Assembly (NCBI GenBank): GCA_002779455.1
Contig: PEWM01000197.1
Span: 15,360-27,055, forward strand
DNA: 11,696 bases
From: Deltaproteobacteria bacterium CG07_land_8_20_14_0_80_60_11
GTDB taxonomy: Bacteria; Desulfobacterota; Desulfobaccia; Desulfobaccales; 0-14-0-80-60-11
Direction: 5' to 3'
The translations under genes and the position numbers were made by a program. The notes below the pieces were generated by a model, which searched no databases, was not told the origin of the DNA, and worked only from the letters and a program-made list of their open reading frames with translations. This document shows positions 1 to 6,031 of the stretch, one piece after another; positions within the stretch are counted from its first letter, which is position 1, and each line of letters starts with the position of its first letter.

Positions 1-876
1 ACAATGTTCCGTCTCCTGGGGGAGGTTGAGGCCCGGATTCACGGCCAGGCCCTGGAAACGGTCCACTTCCACGAACTGGGGGCCCTGGACACCATCGTTG
101 ACGTGGTGGGAGTGGCGCACGGCTTAGAGTATCTGGGAATCTCCCGGGTCTTTTGCAGCCCTTTGCCCATGGGATGGGGCATGATCGCCGCCGGCCATGG
201 GCGGCTGCCCAACCCGGCCCCCGCCACCCTGGAGCTCTTACGAGGCCTGCCGGTTTACGGCACCGACCTGCCGGGGGAGCTAATCACCCCCACCGGCGCG
301 GTGATCCTGAAGGCCTGCGAGGTCCGGTGCGAGCCCTGCCCCGCCATGACGCTCGCGGCCGTCGGCTACGGCGCCGGCAGCCGGGATCTGCCGGGCCACC
401 CCAATCTCCTGCGTCTCTTCCTGGGGACGCCCTTAACGAACGCCCCGGGCCTCCGGGAAAAAGTTTTGGTTCTGGAAACCCACCTGGACGACATGAACCC
501 GGAGTGGTACGAGCCCCTGATGGCCGGCCTTTTTGCCGCCGGGGCCCTGGACGTGGCGCTGGCCCCCATCCAGATGAAGAAGCACCGCCCCGGAGTGGGC
601 CTCACCGTTATCGCCCCCCTGGCGGCCAAGGAAGGGCTGCTGGCCCGGTTGTTCGCCGACTCCACCACCCTCGGGGTGAGGTGCCTGGAAGTGGAGCGGG
701 TCACGGCCCGGCGCTGGCCGGAAACCATCGAGACCGCGTACGGCCCGCTGCAAGTCAAGGTGATGGAGTACGGCGGCCGCCGCCGGCTGCTGCCGGAGTA
801 CGAGGCCTGCCGCCGGATGGCCGAGGCCCAGGGCGTGCCCCTGATCGAGGTCTACCGCCTGGTGCCCCGGGAGTAA
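1..876 (+). CDS. larC: LarC, nickel-pincer cofactor nickel insertion protein (5'-truncated by window edge)
   Basis: LarC is a cytoplasmic, CTP-dependent cyclometallase that installs nickel in the pyridinium-3,5-bisthiocarboxylic mononucleotide made by LarB and LarE, giving the cofactor of lactate racemase and relatives (family knowledge). The visible 290 residues show the LarC hallmarks. VHFHELGALDTIVDVVG lies near residue 20, then SPLPMGWG, GHGRLPNPAPATLELL and GELITPTGAVILK. The C-terminal LarC2-like domain begins with ETHLDDMNPE near residue 152 and continues with GALDVALAPIQMKKHRPG. Full-length members are about 400 residues, so roughly the first 110 lie upstream. The frame is open to base 1, so the ATG at base 4 is probably internal. 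In Lactobacillus plantarum larC1 and larC2 are joined by programmed frameshifting; here both parts are in one uninterrupted frame. The gene converges on the diguanylate cyclase gene with 53 bp between the stops. No other lar gene is in the window. Confidence 0.93.
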   Translation, partial: TMFRLLGEVEARIHGQALETVHFHELGALDTIVDVVGVAHGLEYLGISRVFCSPLPMGWGMIAAGHGRLPNPAPATLELLRGLPVYGTDLPGELITPTGAVILKACEVRCEPCPAMTLAAVGYGAGSRDLPGHPNLLRLFLGTPLTNAPGLREKVLVLETHLDDMNPEWYEPLMAGLFAAGALDVALAPIQMKKHRPGVGLTVIAPLAAKEGLLARLFADSTTLGVRCLEVERVTARRWPETIETAYGPLQVKVMEYGGRRRLLPEYEACRRMAEAQGVPLIEVYRLVPRE

Positions 877-909
877 CGTTAGGGGAGGGTGACCGGTAAG
901 ATTGTCATG

Positions 910-950
910 GCACCGGTGCAATTCCGGCGCTAACTTTTAACCAGTGCCGG
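910..950. other. Palindrome and hairpin between convergent genes
   Basis: A perfect 10-bp palindrome, GCACCGGTGC (910-919), is followed by an 8-bp stem with one G-U pair (CCGGCGCT at 924-931 against AGTGCCGG at 943-950). The stem overlaps the last codons and stop of the minus-strand diguanylate cyclase gene. Its position between two converging stops suits a bidirectional transcription end. No run of T follows on either strand, so it is not a canonical intrinsic terminator. Confidence 0.3.
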
Positions 951-3341
951 TTGGGTCAAGTTGTCAGGGATGTGGTGCACCCTGCCCTCTGCCACCACCA
1001 CCCGGTTGCGGCCTTGGAATTTGGCCCGGTACATGGCGTCGTCGGCGGCCCGGAGCACGTCCCGGCCGGTGGCGCCGTGGTCCGGGAACATGGCCACTCC
1101 CAGGGACAACGTGACGCTCTCCAGCATCTGGCCCCGATGCATTACCTGGAGCTTCGGAAATTCCCGCCTGATGTCTTCGGCCCGTTGCCGGACAATCTCC
1201 TGAGAGGCCTCCGCCAGGATCAGGACAAATTCTTCTCCCCCATAGCGGCAGGCCACGTCTTCCCGGCGCACTTGCGACGCCAGGAATTTTCCCAGGGTGC
1301 GCAGCAGGTTGTCCCCGGCTTCGTGCCCAAAGGTGTCATTGAAATGCTTGAAGTAGTCCAGGTCCAGCATAATGAGGCCCAGGGAGGCGCCCTTGCGCCG
1401 GCCCCGGTAAATCTCCCGCTCCAGGGTCTCTTCCAGGTAGCGCCGGTTAAACAGGCCGGTCAGGACGTCGTGGACCACCTGGTGGCGCAGCGTTTCCCTG
1501 AGCCGGATATTGGCCAGGGCCAGGGAGATGTGGTCACTGATGGTCACCGCCAGGGTTTTAAGCGGCTCAGCCCGCTCCTGGGTTATGTCGCTGAGGTCCT
1601 GGATATGCAACAGTCCCAGGGTCTCGCGGTGGACCAGCAAAGGTAGACACAAATAATTGCCCGGCTGCAGGGGGGGCACGTGCCGGCAACGCCTCTCCCG
1701 GCGAAGGCCGCCCCCCAAGTTTTTCCGGCCGCGCCGGAGGGCCCGGCAATCAGTGGAAGGAAAGACCAGTTCCCCCGCCACGGCATCTCCCCAGGTCGAA
1801 ACCGCTTCCAAGAGATTATTGGTGGGGTTCTGGATGAACAAGGCCCCTGACCTGGCCGGAAATAAGGCCTGGACATGCCGGGCAATAAGAGGATACGCCT
1901 CGTCAAGGGAGAGGCATGATTGGAGCTTTTCCGTCATGGAGTTGATCAGGGTGAGTTCACGGTTGCGCTTCTCGGCTTCCTCCACCAGCCCCTGGAGTCT
2001 GCCATTCATGAGACTTAACTCTGCCATGGACTTTCTGGTTTCACTCAGGTCCCGGGCCACGCACACGCTGCCAATGCTTTTTCCGTCCTCATCCCCGAAC
2101 AACCCGATGGACAGGCTGAAGGGGGCGATGGTGCCGTCCTTTTTGCGCATGTCGATTTCATACCCCCGGACAAACCCGTCCCGGCGCAATTGGCTCAGCA
2201 TGGTCCCCAGGGCTTGCTTATCAGCATATAAATCAAAGGCAGTCTGGTTGGCGAGGCCCTCAGCACTATAGCCATAGGCCTCTGCCGCCGCTTGATTCCA
2301 TCTGGTGAAACGGCCGTGTTCGTCCACGATGGCGATGGGGTCGACCGAGGAGGCAATGGTATTTTCTAAAAAGGCGATCGTGGTGTTGATTTCCTCCTCG
2401 GCCTGTTTGCGGGCGGTGGTGTCCCGGACTATAGCCAGGACGCGCTCCTGGCCGCCGATGACGGCGCGGTTGAGACTCACCTCCGCCCAGAAGAGCCGGC
2501 CGTTTTTGTCCTTGCAGAGCCATTCGAAAAGCTGGGGTTCACCCGCGGCCGCTTGTCTGATCCGGGTCAGGGCATAGTCCTGGGTGTAGGGCGGTTGGCC
2601 TGAGCTGATCTGCTCTACCCGCAGATTGCGAGCCTCTTCGGCGGTATAACCGTATATTTCCTCCATTTTGCGATTGACATCCAGGATGGCGCCGGTGGCC
2701 GCATCGTGGATAAAGATGGCATCGTTGGCGCTGTCGAAGATGGCCCGGTAACTGGCTTCGGAGGCGTTGAGGGTTTCCTGCGCCAACTTGCGGGTGGTGA
2801 TGTCGCTGACGGCAGACCGGCATTGGGGGAGACCGCGGCCTGGACCCTCAACCGCCATGCTCTCCATCGCCACCTGCAGAACGGCGCCCGCCTGGGTGGC
2901 CAACTGCAAGGTGCAGGATTGTCTGACCTGGGTGACAAAAACCTTTTCCAGGTGAGCCGTGAATTCAGGCCGGAATGCCGGGCCGACGTGGGATAAGAAC
3001 GGGGTGCGCAGGAGGGAGCCCCGTTCCACCCCCAATAACCGGGCGCCGGTGAGATTCGCCTCCAGAATTACCCCCTGCCGGTCGAAGATGAAATAGCCGA
3101 TGGGGGCGAAGTTGAACAGGTCGGCATATTTGGCCCCCGCGGCTTCGGCTTCCCCCTGAGCCCGGCGCAGCTCCTCGTTCTGCATGTCCAGCTCGCCCTG
3201 GTGTATCTGCAACTCGTGCATCAGCTTCTGAATCTCGGTCGGGGGAATCTTGTCCAGTTCCGGGCCGGGTTTGGCCAGAAATTTTTTGGCCCGGGCCCGC
3301 AGAACCTCATCCGGTTTGGCGCAGGTTTTCCGCTTGGCCAC
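930..3341 (-). CDS. Diguanylate cyclase with three PAS domains, GAF and GGDEF
   Basis: This 803-residue protein should make cyclic di-GMP from two GTP in response to sensed signals. A coiled-coil-like N-terminus (about 35-70) leads into PAS 1 (about 72-190, FNFAPIGYFIFD), PAS 2 (about 195-315, YRAIFDSANDAIFIHD) and PAS 3 (about 325-440, SSVDPIAIVDEHGRFTRWN). Next come a linker coiled coil, a GAF domain (about 465-615, ending PGNYLCLPLLVHRETLGLLHI) and the GGDEF domain (about 620-780). The active-site loop is GGEEF (701-705), with LDLDYFKHFNDTFGH upstream for metal and GTP, so it looks catalytically competent. RRED at 692-695, five residues before GGEEF, is a product-inhibition I-site. No transmembrane segment or EAL domain is visible, so it is probably cytosolic. 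The start is GTG, chosen because AAGGGAGG lies 6 nt upstream (3348-3355). The signals bound by the PAS and GAF domains cannot be told from sequence. Confidence 0.93.
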   Translation of the reverse strand: MAKRKTCAKPDEVLRARAKKFLAKPGPELDKIPPTEIQKLMHELQIHQGELDMQNEELRRAQGEAEAAGAKYADLFNFAPIGYFIFDRQGVILEANLTGARLLGVERGSLLRTPFLSHVGPAFRPEFTAHLEKVFVTQVRQSCTLQLATQAGAVLQVAMESMAVEGPGRGLPQCRSAVSDITTRKLAQETLNASEASYRAIFDSANDAIFIHDAATGAILDVNRKMEEIYGYTAEEARNLRVEQISSGQPPYTQDYALTRIRQAAAGEPQLFEWLCKDKNGRLFWAEVSLNRAVIGGQERVLAIVRDTTARKQAEEEINTTIAFLENTIASSVDPIAIVDEHGRFTRWNQAAAEAYGYSAEGLANQTAFDLYADKQALGTMLSQLRRDGFVRGYEIDMRKKDGTIAPFSLSIGLFGDEDGKSIGSVCVARDLSETRKSMAELSLMNGRLQGLVEEAEKRNRELTLINSMTEKLQSCLSLDEAYPLIARHVQALFPARSGALFIQNPTNNLLEAVSTWGDAVAGELVFPSTDCRALRRGRKNLGGGLRRERRCRHVPPLQPGNYLCLPLLVHRETLGLLHIQDLSDITQERAEPLKTLAVTISDHISLALANIRLRETLRHQVVHDVLTGLFNRRYLEETLEREIYRGRRKGASLGLIMLDLDYFKHFNDTFGHEAGDNLLRTLGKFLASQVRREDVACRYGGEEFVLILAEASQEIVRQRAEDIRREFPKLQVMHRGQMLESVTLSLGVAMFPDHGATGRDVLRAADDAMYRAKFQGRNRVVVAEGRVHHIPDNLTQPALVKS

Positions 3342-3409
3342 GAAGTGCCTCCCTTAAGAGAGCCGTGAGGATGAAGCGGCGCTCAGATGGTTATGGAGAT
3401 AGATGATCA

Positions 3410-3425
3410 GGAGGTGGCAACCTCC
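3410..3425 (-). other. Leader hairpin upstream of the diguanylate cyclase gene
   Basis: In the minus-strand transcript this reads GGAGGT-TGCC-ACCTCC, a perfect 6-bp stem with a 4-nt loop, about 70 nt before the GTG start. It contains a Shine-Dalgarno-like GGAGG but no start codon follows at a useful distance. It could stabilise the leader; a role is not shown. Confidence 0.3.
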
Positions 3426-3447
3426 CTAACACCATCGTTAATTTTAT

Positions 3448-3475
3448 TTATCGGTATCTGAAGATTTTTTGTTTA
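3448..3475 (-). promoter_or_regulatory. Possible sigma-28 (FliA-type) promoter for the diguanylate cyclase gene
   Basis: On the minus strand TAAA (3472-3475) is followed after 16 nt by ACCGATAA (3448-3455). The flagellar sigma-28 consensus is TAAA, about 15 nt, then GCCGATAA, so the -10 matches 7 of 8 and the spacing is one base long. No convincing sigma-70 -35 box sits ahead of the nearby TAAAAT. Transcription would start near 3440, about 100 nt before the GTG. The surrounding DNA is A/T-rich, which raises the chance of coincidence. Confidence 0.3.
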
Positions 3476-3612
3476 GGGGAAAATTTGGGGTGGGAGCTGA
3501 TTACTCAAGGCCGGTACCGGAAAGAGGCGCCGGGCAGAGGTGGTGCGGATGGAGCCAACTGACGCCAAGGCCGGATGCCGGCAGGCTGACCGGTAGGGGT
3601 CTCTGCTGAGGA

Positions 3613-3647
3613 CAGTTGTCAGTTGTCAGGGGTCAGGGGTCAGGGAA
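3613..3647. repeat. Five-unit 7-bp tandem repeat
   Basis: Units are CAGTTGT (3613-3619, 3620-3626), CAGGGGT (3627-3633, 3634-3640) and CAGGGAA (3641-3647). All share a CAG start and exact 7-bp phasing. They resemble the short tandem heptamer repeats described in cyanobacterial and some other bacterial intergenic DNA. The block lies in a gene-free stretch, with no sign of coding. Confidence 0.75.
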
Positions 3648-3753
3648 AAATATCAGGGTGGGTATTGCCCACCATCCTCATTATCTTTGCTTTTCATAGT
3701 CTTGGAGTTAGCCAAAGGCTCATGCGCTCCTGTTACGAAAAGTTCCTTAAATC

Positions 3754-3780
3754 GGTGGCACAGGCTTTCCAGCCTGTGCC
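3754..3780 (+). repeat. REP-type palindrome, left copy
   Basis: GGTGG at the foot (3754-3758) overlaps a perfect 10-bp stem, GGCACAGGCT (3757-3766) with AGCCTGTGCC (3771-3780), closed by the loop TTCC. A GTRG-type tetranucleotide at the 5' foot of a short GC-rich hairpin is the pattern of repetitive extragenic palindromes mobilised by REP-associated tyrosine transposases. No such transposase is in this window. Confidence 0.7.
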
Positions 3781-3799
3781 AAAGTAGCAGGTTAGTCTT

Positions 3800-3825
3800 G
3801 CACAGCCTGGAAAGGCTGTGCCACC
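3800..3825 (-). repeat. REP-type palindrome, right copy in inverted orientation
   Basis: A perfect 9-bp stem, GCACAGCCT (3800-3808) with AGGCTGTGC (3813-3821), is closed by the loop GGAA and ends in CCACC. Read on the minus strand it is almost identical to the left copy, differing chiefly by a G-C to C-G pair flip inside the stem. That is a compensatory change which keeps the hairpin. With the left copy it forms a BIME-like inverted pair. Confidence 0.7.
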
Positions 3826-3875
3826 GGCCAATACCACCTTTTCATGACTTACGGGTGAGCCAAAGGCTCATGTGC

Positions 3876-3921
3876 GGCTGCCCTGACGATCATGGCGAGC
3901 GACGTCCCTCTTCAGGCAGCC
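3876..3921. repeat. Inverted repeat downstream of the 124-residue protein gene
   Basis: GGCTGCCCTGA (3876-3886) pairs with TCAGGCAGCC (3912-3921) with a one-base bulge, enclosing 25 nt. It begins 16 bp past the stop of the minus-strand gene ending at 3938, so it may stabilise or end that transcript. No T-run follows it. Confidence 0.35.
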
Positions 3922-3937
3922 TGGCGGGGTTGTCGGC

Positions 3938-4312
3938 CTACAACAGCTTGTCCTTCACCAGGTATTCCATGGCCCGTTGGGCATAGGTGGCCATGGCGCT
4001 GATCATCCAGGTGAGGTGGGACTGGATGTCGGCGAACATGCTGGCGTCCGCCATGCCGATAAGCCCGGTCATCACCGTTCGCACCCGGATCATGTCGGGG
4101 TCGTTGATCTGCGCCTGCACCAGGTTGACCTCCTGCTCCAGGCCCTTGAGAAAATCCACGAAGAGCCGGCCGGCCCCTTCCCGTTCCAGTCCCTCCATCT
4201 GGGTCACCGTGTGCAGCAGGCGGGATGCGAGCAGGAGTTCCGCTTTCACCCGGTCGGCAAAATGGAACGCCAGGATTGCCTCTCGCCGGCTGGCCGGGAA
4301 GCCTTCAGCCAT
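3938..4312 (-). CDS. Hypothetical helical protein, 124 residues
   Basis: I do not recognise this family. The start is the ATG at 4312 (MAEGFPASRRE), because AGGAGGTGAC lies just upstream; an in-frame ATG 19 codons further up lacks a ribosome site. The sequence has no signal peptide and no clear membrane segment. It looks largely alpha-helical, with amphipathic stretches at about 10-35 (FHFADRVKAELLLASRLLHTV), 45-65 (AGRLFVDFLKGLEQEVNLVQ) and 85-120 (ADASMFADIQSHLTW, then AMATYAQRAMEYLVKDKLL). It has no cysteine and few catalytic-looking residues. A helical bundle acting as a binding or adaptor protein is possible but unproved. It lies 126 bp downstream of the sigma-54 response regulator on the same strand, but a promoter candidate in the gap suggests it can be transcribed alone. 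Confidence 0.8.
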   Translation of the reverse strand: MAEGFPASRREAILAFHFADRVKAELLLASRLLHTVTQMEGLEREGAGRLFVDFLKGLEQEVNLVQAQINDPDMIRVRTVMTGLIGMADASMFADIQSHLTWMISAMATYAQRAMEYLVKDKLL

Positions 4313-4340
4313 ATCGTCACCTCCTGTAAGGATGCCACTT

Positions 4341-4369
4341 ATCTTACCATATCTCACGTCGGGCCACAA
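4341..4369 (-). promoter_or_regulatory. Candidate extended -10 promoter for the 124-residue protein gene
   Basis: On the minus strand TGG-TAAGAT forms an extended -10 (hexamer at 4341-4346), with TTGTGG (4364-4369) 17 bp upstream as a weak -35. The predicted start is about 20 nt before the gene's ribosome site. The same TGGTAAGATAA string appears ahead of the transposase remnant at 10599. Confidence 0.4.
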
Positions 4370-4438
4370 CCGGCGGCGGCCCCCCCGCTTCGCGGGCTGA
4401 TCTGAGGCCTTTTTCGGAGAGTGCCAAAACCCTCTTCC

Positions 4439-5872
4439 TTATGAGGCCGATTTCTTCAAGATTCTCTCGGGCTGGGGGATGAAGTCGGGGGTGGAGGGAA
4501 TGTTGTGCTTCTTCATCTTCTCCAGCAGAGTGGTGCGGTTGAGGTGGAGGAGTTTCGCCGCCCGGCTTTTCACCCAGTTGCTCCGGTGCAAGGCCTGGAG
4601 GATCAGGTCCCGTTCAAAAGCCTGCACCGCATCGGTAAAAAGAATGCCCCGCTCCGAAAATTTCACCGTCCCCGCCTGAGCGGGGAGGACGAGGCGCTGA
4701 AATCTCTCGGGCAGGTCGGATACTGCAATGACCTCGCCTTCGGTAAGAATGACCAGGCGTTCCATGAGGTTTTCCAGTTCCCGGATGTTCCCGGGCCAGG
4801 GATGCTGCCGGAGGAGGTCCATGGCCTCAGGGCTGACCCGTTTGAGAGGCTTTTTCTTGGTCCGGCTGAATAGCTGGAGGAAGTGTTGGAGGAGCAGGGG
4901 AATGTCGGAGACCCGCTCCCGGAGCGGCGGCACCCGGATGGGGATGACATTGAGGCGGTAAAAGAGGTCTTCCCGGAACCGGTTCTGGCGCACCAGTTCT
5001 TCCAAGTCCCGGTTGGTGGCGGCGATGACCCGGATATCCACCCGGATGGTCTTGATGCCGCCGATTCTTTCAAAGGAGTGGTCTTGCAGGACCCGGAGGA
5101 TTTTCACCTGGAGGCCGGGGCTCATCTCCGAGATTTCGTCCAAAAAGACGGTGCCGCCGTTGGCCAGCTCAAAGCGGCCGATGCGGGTGCGCACTGCGTG
5201 GGTGAAGGCGCCCCGTTCGTGCCCGAAGAGCTCGCTTTCCAGCAGTTCTTCGGGAATGGCGGCGCAGTTGACCGGAATCAGCGGGCCTTCCCGCCGGGTG
5301 CTGTTATAATGAATGGCGTGGGCGATGAGTTCCTTGCCGGTGCCGGATTCGCCCAGGATCAAGACGTTGCTGTCGGTGTCCGCCACCTTGCGGATCAGGT
5401 CGAAGACCCGGGTGATGCCGTCGCTGGCGCCTACCATGTTGGCGAACCCGTACCGCCGGTGGAGCTGTTTCTTGAGGTGCAGATTTTCCCATTTCAGGCG
5501 CCGGTGTTCCAGGGCCCGGGCCACCACCAGCCGGAGTTCGGTGGGATCAACGGGTTTGGTGAAGTAATCGTAGGCCCCCTGGTGCATGGCGGACACGGCG
5601 TTGGCGATGGTGCCGTAGCCGGTGATAATGATGCACGGGCACGCCGGCGCCTCCCGCCCCAGATATTCCAGCAGTGCCATGCCGTCCAGGCCGGGTAAGG
5701 CCAGGTCGCTCAGCACCAGGTCAAAGGCTTGCTCCTTCAAGCAACGCAAGCCGCTTTCCCCATCGGCGGCGGTCGTTACCTCGTAGCCCTCTGCCTCCAG
5801 GATTTCTTTCAGGCTTTGGAGCAGGGGCGGATCATCATCCACCACCAGGATGGAAGCGTTGTACCGTTTCAT
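4439..5872 (-). CDS. Sigma-54-dependent response regulator (NtrC class) with variant GAFTHA loop
   Basis: This 477-residue activator has three domains. The receiver domain (about 5-120) has the acidic pocket DDD at 12-14, phospho-acceptor D56, T84 and K106. The AAA+ domain (about 143-375) has Walker A GESGTGKE (174-181), Walker B VFLDE (242-246) and the arginine-finger region RFREDLFYRLNV (298-309). The C-terminal Fis-type helix-turn-helix is near 425-458 (SRAAKLLHLNRTTLLEKMKKH). When phosphorylated such proteins form ATP-driven rings that open sigma-54 promoter complexes. The loop that touches sigma-54, normally GAFTGA, reads GAFTHA here (221-226), so activity on sigma-54 may be altered. The partner histidine kinase is not in the window. 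The start is the ATG at 5872, with GGGAGA upstream and a good sigma-70 promoter behind it. The target genes are unknown, and I saw no clear -24/-12 promoter in the window. Confidence 0.94.
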   Translation of the reverse strand: MKRYNASILVVDDDPPLLQSLKEILEAEGYEVTTAADGESGLRCLKEQAFDLVLSDLALPGLDGMALLEYLGREAPACPCIIITGYGTIANAVSAMHQGAYDYFTKPVDPTELRLVVARALEHRRLKWENLHLKKQLHRRYGFANMVGASDGITRVFDLIRKVADTDSNVLILGESGTGKELIAHAIHYNSTRREGPLIPVNCAAIPEELLESELFGHERGAFTHAVRTRIGRFELANGGTVFLDEISEMSPGLQVKILRVLQDHSFERIGGIKTIRVDIRVIAATNRDLEELVRQNRFREDLFYRLNVIPIRVPPLRERVSDIPLLLQHFLQLFSRTKKKPLKRVSPEAMDLLRQHPWPGNIRELENLMERLVILTEGEVIAVSDLPERFQRLVLPAQAGTVKFSERGILFTDAVQAFERDLILQALHRSNWVKSRAAKLLHLNRTTLLEKMKKHNIPSTPDFIPQPERILKKSAS

Positions 5873-5895
5873 TAAGGATCTCCCTCGGTTATTAA

Positions 5896-5924
5896 AAGAT
5901 ACCCCAAAATGCCTTCTCTGTCAA
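5896..5924 (-). promoter_or_regulatory. Sigma-70 promoter of the response regulator gene
   Basis: On the minus strand a perfect -35 TTGACA (5919-5924) is followed by a 17-bp spacer and -10 TATCTT (5896-5901, 4 of 6). Transcription would begin near 5889, giving a leader of about 17 nt before the ATG at 5872 with the ribosome site GGGAGA inside it. Confidence 0.65.
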
Positions 5925-5934
5925 TTAAATGACA
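5919..5934. promoter_or_regulatory. Palindromic operator candidate overlapping the -35 box
   Basis: TGTCAATTAAATGACA is a 16-bp inverted repeat with seven of eight base pairs symmetric (TGTCA-n-TTAA-n-TGACA). Its left half is the -35 of the regulator promoter and its right half points to the divergent gene. A dimer bound here would block that promoter. Autoregulation by the Fis-type domain of the response regulator is one possibility, which is inference. Confidence 0.45.
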
Positions 5935-5974
5935 GGGTGCAAACTGCCGCTTGATATGGGGCGCGGGAAAAAGG

Positions 5975-6004
5975 TTGACTTCGAAAAAATATTATTGTTA
6001 TGCT
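5975..6004 (+). promoter_or_regulatory. Promoter of the 188-residue membrane protein gene
   Basis: TTGACT (5975-5980), an 18-bp spacer and TATGCT (5999-6004) preceded by TGT give an extended -10 promoter. Transcription would begin near 6011, downstream of the ATG at 5951. This supports the GTG at 6032 as the real start of the gene that follows. Confidence 0.5.
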
Positions 6005-6031
6005 TTGACAACCTTCGCTGGGGGAGAACCG

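Larger units (their letters stand above)
3711..3872. repeat. 14-bp direct repeats flanking the REP pair
   Basis: The 14-mer GCCAAAGGCTCATG occurs exactly at 3711-3724 and 3859-3872, one copy on each side of the inverted REP hairpins. Each copy contains a small hairpin, AGCC-AAA-GGCT, extended to GAGCC/GGCTC in the right copy. The 162-bp block therefore looks like a bounded repeat unit or the trace of an insertion. A 14-bp target duplication would be long for most elements. Confidence 0.55.

Noticed and set aside
153..899. 248-codon frame inside larC
   Set aside because: It is an Arg/Pro/Gly-rich product of high GC in another frame of larC; larC itself carries clear family motifs.
951..1646. 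231-codon frame opposite the diguanylate cyclase gene
   Set aside because: It is antisense to the GGDEF and GAF domains and has low-complexity His/Gln/Gly/Val composition typical of shadow frames.
3756..3770. Sigma-54 -24/-12 promoter (TGGCAC-n5-TTCC)
   Set aside because: The -12 element has C where the invariant G of TTGC is needed, and the string is simply part of the REP hairpin stem.
3613..3825. CRISPR array
   Set aside because: Repeats are 7 bp in direct tandem, or two inverted hairpins; there are no regularly spaced 25-35 bp repeats with unique spacers and no cas genes.
3687..3986. 99-codon plus-strand frame
   Set aside because: It runs through both REP hairpins, a direct repeat and the end of a better-supported minus-strand gene, and has no ribosome site or protein-like composition.
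4379..4398. Terminator after the response regulator gene (CCCGC-GAA-GCGGG)
   Set aside because: The stem is only 5 bp and is followed by G and C runs rather than T on the minus strand.
4883..5698. 271-codon frame opposite the response regulator gene
   Set aside because: It is antisense to a gene with complete receiver, AAA+ and helix-turn-helix motifs, and its own translation shows no domain.
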